Assembly (NCBI GenBank): GCA_044378425.1
Contig: JBILXN010000060.1
Span: forward strand, 1-12,177
Source of the DNA: UBA6136 sp044378425
GTDB lineage: Bacteria > Pseudomonadota > Gammaproteobacteria > Methylococcales > Methylococcaceae
Length of the DNA: 12,177 nucleotides
Reading direction: 5' to 3'
Positions 9,190-12,177 of the stretch are shown in pieces. Under the pieces are notes generated by a model, which did no database searches, was not told the origin of the DNA, and saw nothing but the letters and a program-made list of their open reading frames with translations. How positions within the stretch are numbered: position 1 is the stretch's first letter; every line of letters begins with the position of its first letter. The position numbers and the translations under genes were made by a program.

Positions 9190-11028
9190 ATGCCAATGCC
9201 AACCATGAATTACCGTGGAATTTGTCTGCTTTTAGGTTTGATTGCTGCGCCAGGGATGGCGTCAGCCTGGTGGAATGATGACTGGACATCACGCAAGCAG
9301 ATTACGCTTGATGCCAGTATTACCGGCGCTGATATCAAGGAGGTTTTGACCGACTTTCCGGTGCTGGTGCGACTGCATCCGGGTAATTTCAGCTACTTCA
9401 GCGAAATGGCGGAAGGCGGCAAGGATATGCGTTTCATGGCAGATGACAAGACGCCATTGAAATTCCAGATCGAAAAATTCGATGCAATCAACGAGATGGC
9501 GCTGGTATGGGTGAAGGCCCCCAAGGTGCAGGGCGGGGCGGCGTCCGATACCCTGCACCTGTACTACGGCAATGAGGATGCGCCGGCACCGGACAATGGC
9601 GTCGGTGTCTTTGACGACAACTTTGCCGTCGTCTACCACTTTGACGATAAAAACCCCAGCCCGCAGGATGCGACGGCCTATGGCAATCACGCGGTCAGTT
9701 CCACCGCCCAGCCCGAAGCGGGTGGCTGGATCGGCAGTGCCGCCAAACTGGCAGGTAGTGGCACGATCAACATAAAGCCGGCGCCTTCGCTGGACCTCAA
9801 GCCGGAGAATGGCTGGTCATTTTCTGCCTGGGTGAAAGTGGACCAACCACAGACTGACGCCTATGTGTTCCGGGCCTCTGATGCCGGTAGTTCGCTGGAG
9901 TTGATACTCCGCAATGATGCGCTGGTGGCCCGCTATGATGTGGCCGGCACCGTAGTCGAGACCCCACCGGCCCCTCTGCAGGAGATGGGCAAGTGGCGTC
10001 ATGTCGCCGTCATTTTGCGCGCCGACAAACTGGAACTGTTCCTGGACGGCAACAACACCTCGACAGTAGCGGTCACGGCTATCGCCATGAGCCCAACAGT
10101 CACGTTGGGTGGTAGCACCATGGGCGGATTTCTGACCGGATTACTGGACGAGGTTCAGATTTCCAATAAGGCCCGCCATGTGGACTGGATCAAATTCAGT
10201 GCTCGCAGCCAGAGTCCCGACTTCACGGTAGTAGGAATGGGGCAGGATGAGGGCAAGGATTCTGGCGGCAGCAGCTCGTTCGGTGTCATCGTTCAGAGTG
10301 TCACCATCGATGGCTGGGTGGTTATCGCCCTGACCGGCATCATGTTTGTGGTGGCGATGATCGTCATGGTGGTCAAGGTCGTCGTTCTGAGGCAGGTTCG
10401 CAAGGATAACAAAGCCTTCATGCAGGCTTACGAGAGCCTGTCACCCTCCGACGATATCAGCATCCTGAATCGGGAGGAGTCAGAAGAAGATAAAGTTCTG
10501 GCCGATTCCCCGTTTGTCGCAGCCATCTCCGGTAGCCACGATCACTTTCAGAGTTCCCCGCTGTATCACATCTACCAGACCGGCATACGGGAGATGAAGA
10601 AACGGGTGGGCGATCTCGGCCAAAAACCCCTGTCAGCCGAGGCGCTCAGTGTCATCAGGGTCATGCTGGATTCCATTCTGGTGCGTGAAAGCCAGCGCCT
10701 CAATGACAAGATGGTACTGCTGACCATCGCTATTGCAGGGGGTCCGTTCCTCGGTCTGCTCGGCACCGTGGTCGGCGTCATGATCACCTTCGCGGTGATT
10801 GCCGCCTCGGGCGACGTCAATATCAACTCTATTGCGCCGGGTATTGCAGCTGCACTACTGGCAACCGTAGCAGGCCTGGCGGTCGCGATTCCCGCGTTGT
10901 TTGCCTACAACTATTTGTTGGTTCAGATCAAGGATGTAGTCGCCGACATGCGGGTTTTCAGCGATGAATTTCTCGCCATGCTGGTTGAGCGGGCAGCGGA
11001 TCGGGCACGGGAGGCGAATGAGTCATGA
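9190..11028 (+). CDS. Secreted DUF2341/LamG lectin fused to ExbB/TolQ/MotA proton channel
   Basis: This 612-residue protein is the proton-channel subunit of a TonB-type energising complex, with an added periplasmic sugar-binding-like head. A signal peptide spans residues 1-26 (hydrophobic core ICLLLGLIAA, cleavage after ASA). DUF2341-like sequence covers about 27-130: it opens with WWNDDWTSRKQITLD and ends near LYYGN. A LamG/concanavalin-like jellyroll covers about 145-325 (WSFSAWVKV, WRHVAVIL, LFLDG, GLLDEVQIS). A short Ser/Gly linker leads to TM1 (about 375-399). The cytoplasmic segment (about 400-507) is of ExbB size. TM2 (508-538) carries GGPFLGLLGTVVGV with Thr526, and TM3 (551-579) carries ATVAGLAVAIPA with Thr559; these two threonines correspond to the conserved pore threonines of ExbB/TolQ. 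Cleavage after export would leave the lectin in the periplasm, matching ExbB N-out topology. Three in-frame ATGs exist (9190, 9196, 9205), none with a clear Shine-Dalgarno. 9205 gives the most compact signal peptide. The gene overlaps the next one by four bases. The lectin's ligand is unknown. Confidence 0.93.
   Translation: MPMPTMNYRGICLLLGLIAAPGMASAWWNDDWTSRKQITLDASITGADIKEVLTDFPVLVRLHPGNFSYFSEMAEGGKDMRFMADDKTPLKFQIEKFDAINEMALVWVKAPKVQGGAASDTLHLYYGNEDAPAPDNGVGVFDDNFAVVYHFDDKNPSPQDATAYGNHAVSSTAQPEAGGWIGSAAKLAGSGTINIKPAPSLDLKPENGWSFSAWVKVDQPQTDAYVFRASDAGSSLELILRNDALVARYDVAGTVVETPPAPLQEMGKWRHVAVILRADKLELFLDGNNTSTVAVTAIAMSPTVTLGGSTMGGFLTGLLDEVQISNKARHVDWIKFSARSQSPDFTVVGMGQDEGKDSGGSSSFGVIVQSVTIDGWVVIALTGIMFVVAMIVMVVKVVVLRQVRKDNKAFMQAYESLSPSDDISILNREESEEDKVLADSPFVAAISGSHDHFQSSPLYHIYQTGIREMKKRVGDLGQKPLSAEALSVIRVMLDSILVRESQRLNDKMVLLTIAIAGGPFLGLLGTVVGVMITFAVIAASGDVNINSIAPGIAAALLATVAGLAVAIPALFAYNYLLVQIKDVVADMRVFSDEFLAMLVERAADRAREANES
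11009..11014 (+). promoter_or_regulatory. Ribosome binding site for exbD
   Basis: GGGAGG lies within the last codons of the upstream gene, 10 bases before the exbD ATG at 11025. It supports that start, and the ATGA overlap (11025-11028) suggests translational coupling. The spacing is slightly long. Confidence 0.55.
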
Positions 11029-11429
11029 AAGTTGAATCAGAAGAGAAACCCTACGATGACATCAACATCACCCCGATGCTGGATGTCGCCTACGTTCTGT
11101 TGCTGATCTTCATCATTATGACGACCGCGACGGTGCAGGGCATCAATGTCAATCTACCCAAGGCCAGCAATACGCCCAGTCTGGCCAAGCCCAAGACCAA
11201 GGCCATTTCAATTACCCAGGACGGCACTCTCTATCTGGATACCTACCCGGTCACTATCCAGGAACTGGAAACCCGGCTGGCCCAGTACAAGGCCGCAGTG
11301 CCTGATCTGCCGGTTGTCATCAAGGCTGATGCCAGTATCCAGTACCAGAAAGTTGTCGAGGTGCTGGACGTGGTCACCCGGCTGGAAATCAGCCAACTGG
11401 GTCTGGTGACCCAAAAGCTGGTCAAGTAG
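11025..11429 (+). CDS. exbD: ExbD/TolR-family biopolymer transport protein
   Basis: This 134-residue inner-membrane protein should partner the upstream ExbB-like channel and convert proton flow into motion of TonB. A short cytoplasmic N-terminus leads into INITPMLDVAYVLLLIFII, where Asp20 is the conserved membrane aspartate essential for proton transfer in this family. One TM helix spans about 20-38. The periplasmic part has the usual ExbD landmarks: INVNLPKA at 40-47, ISITQDGTLYLD at 61-72, and the C-terminal PVVIKADASIQYQKVVEVLD at 96-115, which typifies the ExbD/TolR fold. Length is normal. The start overlaps the previous stop as ATGA, so the two proteins are probably made in fixed ratio. 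The pairing with a channel-forming ExbB homologue and a TonB-like gene argues for ExbD rather than TolR. Confidence 0.95.
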   Translation: MKVESEEKPYDDINITPMLDVAYVLLLIFIIMTTATVQGINVNLPKASNTPSLAKPKTKAISITQDGTLYLDTYPVTIQELETRLAQYKAAVPDLPVVIKADASIQYQKVVEVLDVVTRLEISQLGLVTQKLVK

Positions 11430-11445
11430 GAACGCGCCTTCGGTT

Positions 11446-11463
11446 CTGCTGCTCTGTCAGCGG
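11446..11463 (+). other. Small hairpin between exbD and tonB
   Basis: CTGCTG (11446-11451) can pair with CAGCGG (11458-11463) as a 6-bp stem with one G-U pair and a 6-nt loop. It has no T tract, so it is not an intrinsic terminator. It might affect mRNA stability or translation of the tonB-like gene 24 bases downstream, or be chance. The 57-base gap holds nothing else recognisable apart from a weak ribosome-binding region. Confidence 0.25.
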
Positions 11464-11486
11464 CGACCGGCCGGATCATACATGTC

Positions 11487-12149
11487 ATGAAAGATTTACT
11501 GTTACGCCACAAAAAACATATCCCGGTTGCCATCGGGGTTCTGGTTGTCCTGCTCGTCGCTATCGTGGCGTTCGTGTTCAGGGACGCCTTTGAAAAACCG
11601 GTGCAGGGGAAAAAACAGATTCAACAGATTGCTGTTATTCAGGCCCCCCCCCCCCCCCCACCACCCCCACCTCCTCCGGAGATGAAGCCTCCCGAGGTGA
11701 AGGAGGAAAAAATTGAGCAGCCGGAGCCTGAACCCGAGCCACCTGAGCCGCAGGCAGCCGAGCCACCGCCAGGCGAGGATCTTGGGGTGGATTCCGACGG
11801 GAGTGCCGGTGCTGACGGTTTTGGCCTGGTCGGTAAAAAGGGTGGTTCGGGCCTTATCGGCGGGGGTGGTGGTAATGCGCTGATTTTTTATGGTCAGCAC
11901 GTTCAGCGCGAATTGACGGATGAACTGCATCAGAACCTGAAGGACAAGGCGAGAAATAGCAAATACACGGCGGTACTGCACATCTGGATCAGTCCCAATG
12001 GTGATATCAGCAAGGTAGAACTGGCCAACTCCAGTGGAACCGCCGAAATAGACGAGGCCTTGAGGGCGGCGGTCAGTCGCATCCATGGTCGGTTGAAACC
12101 CCCGCCGGAACGAATGCCACAACCTTTGAAAATCCGGATTCGATCCTGA
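11487..12149 (+). CDS. tonB: TonB-like energy transducer
   Basis: This 220-residue protein should be anchored in the inner membrane, span the periplasm and transmit energy from the ExbB-ExbD complex to an outer-membrane partner. It has a basic N-terminus (RHKKH), one TM helix at about 12-31, eleven consecutive prolines at 54-64, a Glu/Pro-rich stretch at 65-95 (PEPEPEPPEP), a Gly-rich hinge at about 104-130, and a compact C-terminal domain at 133-220 of the TonB/TolA type. That domain carries TAVLHIWISPNGDISKVELA and ends in RMPQPLKIRIRS. Gene order ExbB-ExbD-TonB and a 57-base gap support one operon. Two features are unusual. The membrane helix contains no histidine, whereas E. coli TonB has a functionally important one; here His8 and His11 lie just before it. 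The polyproline is partly encoded by an uninterrupted run of 16 C. The Shine-Dalgarno is weak. The outer-membrane receptor is not in the window. Confidence 0.92.
   Translation: MKDLLLRHKKHIPVAIGVLVVLLVAIVAFVFRDAFEKPVQGKKQIQQIAVIQAPPPPPPPPPPPEMKPPEVKEEKIEQPEPEPEPPEPQAAEPPPGEDLGVDSDGSAGADGFGLVGKKGGSGLIGGGGGNALIFYGQHVQRELTDELHQNLKDKARNSKYTAVLHIWISPNGDISKVELANSSGTAEIDEALRAAVSRIHGRLKPPPERMPQPLKIRIRS
11644..11659 (+). repeat. Poly-C (16) homopolymer tract inside the tonB-like gene
   Basis: There are sixteen uninterrupted C, followed by further proline codons (CCA, CCA, CCC, CCA, CCT, CCT, CCG) that are not homopolymeric. The tract lies in the coding sequence at residues 53-58, between the membrane anchor and the C-terminal domain. 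Losing one C brings TGA at 11683-11685 into frame. Gaining one C brings TGA at 11714-11716 into frame. Either change would remove the C-terminal domain. Runs of this kind are classic slipped-strand contingency sequences; a sequencing or assembly length error is the main alternative. Confidence 0.9.
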
Positions 12150-12177
12150 TCGTCCATCCGGCCCAAACCCGCCTGCT

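Noticed and set aside
11482..11490. ATG-TCA-TGA two-codon minigene overlapping the tonB-like start
   Set aside because: Chance occurrence is likely, and no ribosome binding site supports translation from 11482 rather than from 11487.
11502..12122. Antisense open frame of 206 codons opposite the tonB-like gene
   Set aside because: The sense frame has a full TonB architecture. The antisense product is low-complexity, rich in Leu, Arg and Gly from the complement of the proline tract.

Overview
The window reads as accessory chromosomal DNA from a Gram-negative proteobacterium, probably beta- or gammaproteobacterial. The evidence is moderately high G+C by eye (near 60%), a signal-peptide/outer-membrane lifestyle, and a filamentous-haemagglutinin exoprotein beside an ExbB/ExbD/TonB set. 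I cannot name the genus. All genes lie on the plus strand and almost the whole window is coding.

Bases 1-8936 are the 3' part of one giant gene. Its reading frame is open at the left edge, so the true start, the Sec signal and the N-terminal two-partner-secretion (TPS) domain lie upstream. The visible 2,977 codons encode an extended beta-helix exoprotein of the filamentous haemagglutinin family, with a C-terminal region resembling DUF3739. The only two cysteines in the visible protein are 12 residues apart at its extreme C-terminus. A strong intrinsic terminator (8991-9021) closes this transcription unit.

Bases 9022-9189 are a short AT-richer intergenic stretch with a weak promoter candidate. 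It is followed by a compact three-gene operon (9190-12149). The first gene fuses a secreted DUF2341 + LamG-like lectin module to an ExbB/TolQ/MotA-type proton channel subunit. The second is an ExbD homologue, overlapping the first by ATGA. The third is a TonB-like energy transducer whose proline-rich stretch is encoded partly by a run of 16 C.

Working model: the giant exoprotein is exported by a TpsB partner outside the window and sits on or is released from the surface. The lectin-ExbB/ExbD/TonB complex in the inner membrane uses proton motive force to power an outer-membrane step. That step could be export or release of the exoprotein, or uptake of a glycan or other ligand that it captures. 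The individual families are known. The coupling of a periplasmic lectin domain to the proton channel, its placement next to the exoprotein, and the possible on/off switching of the TonB gene by the C tract are the parts worth attention.
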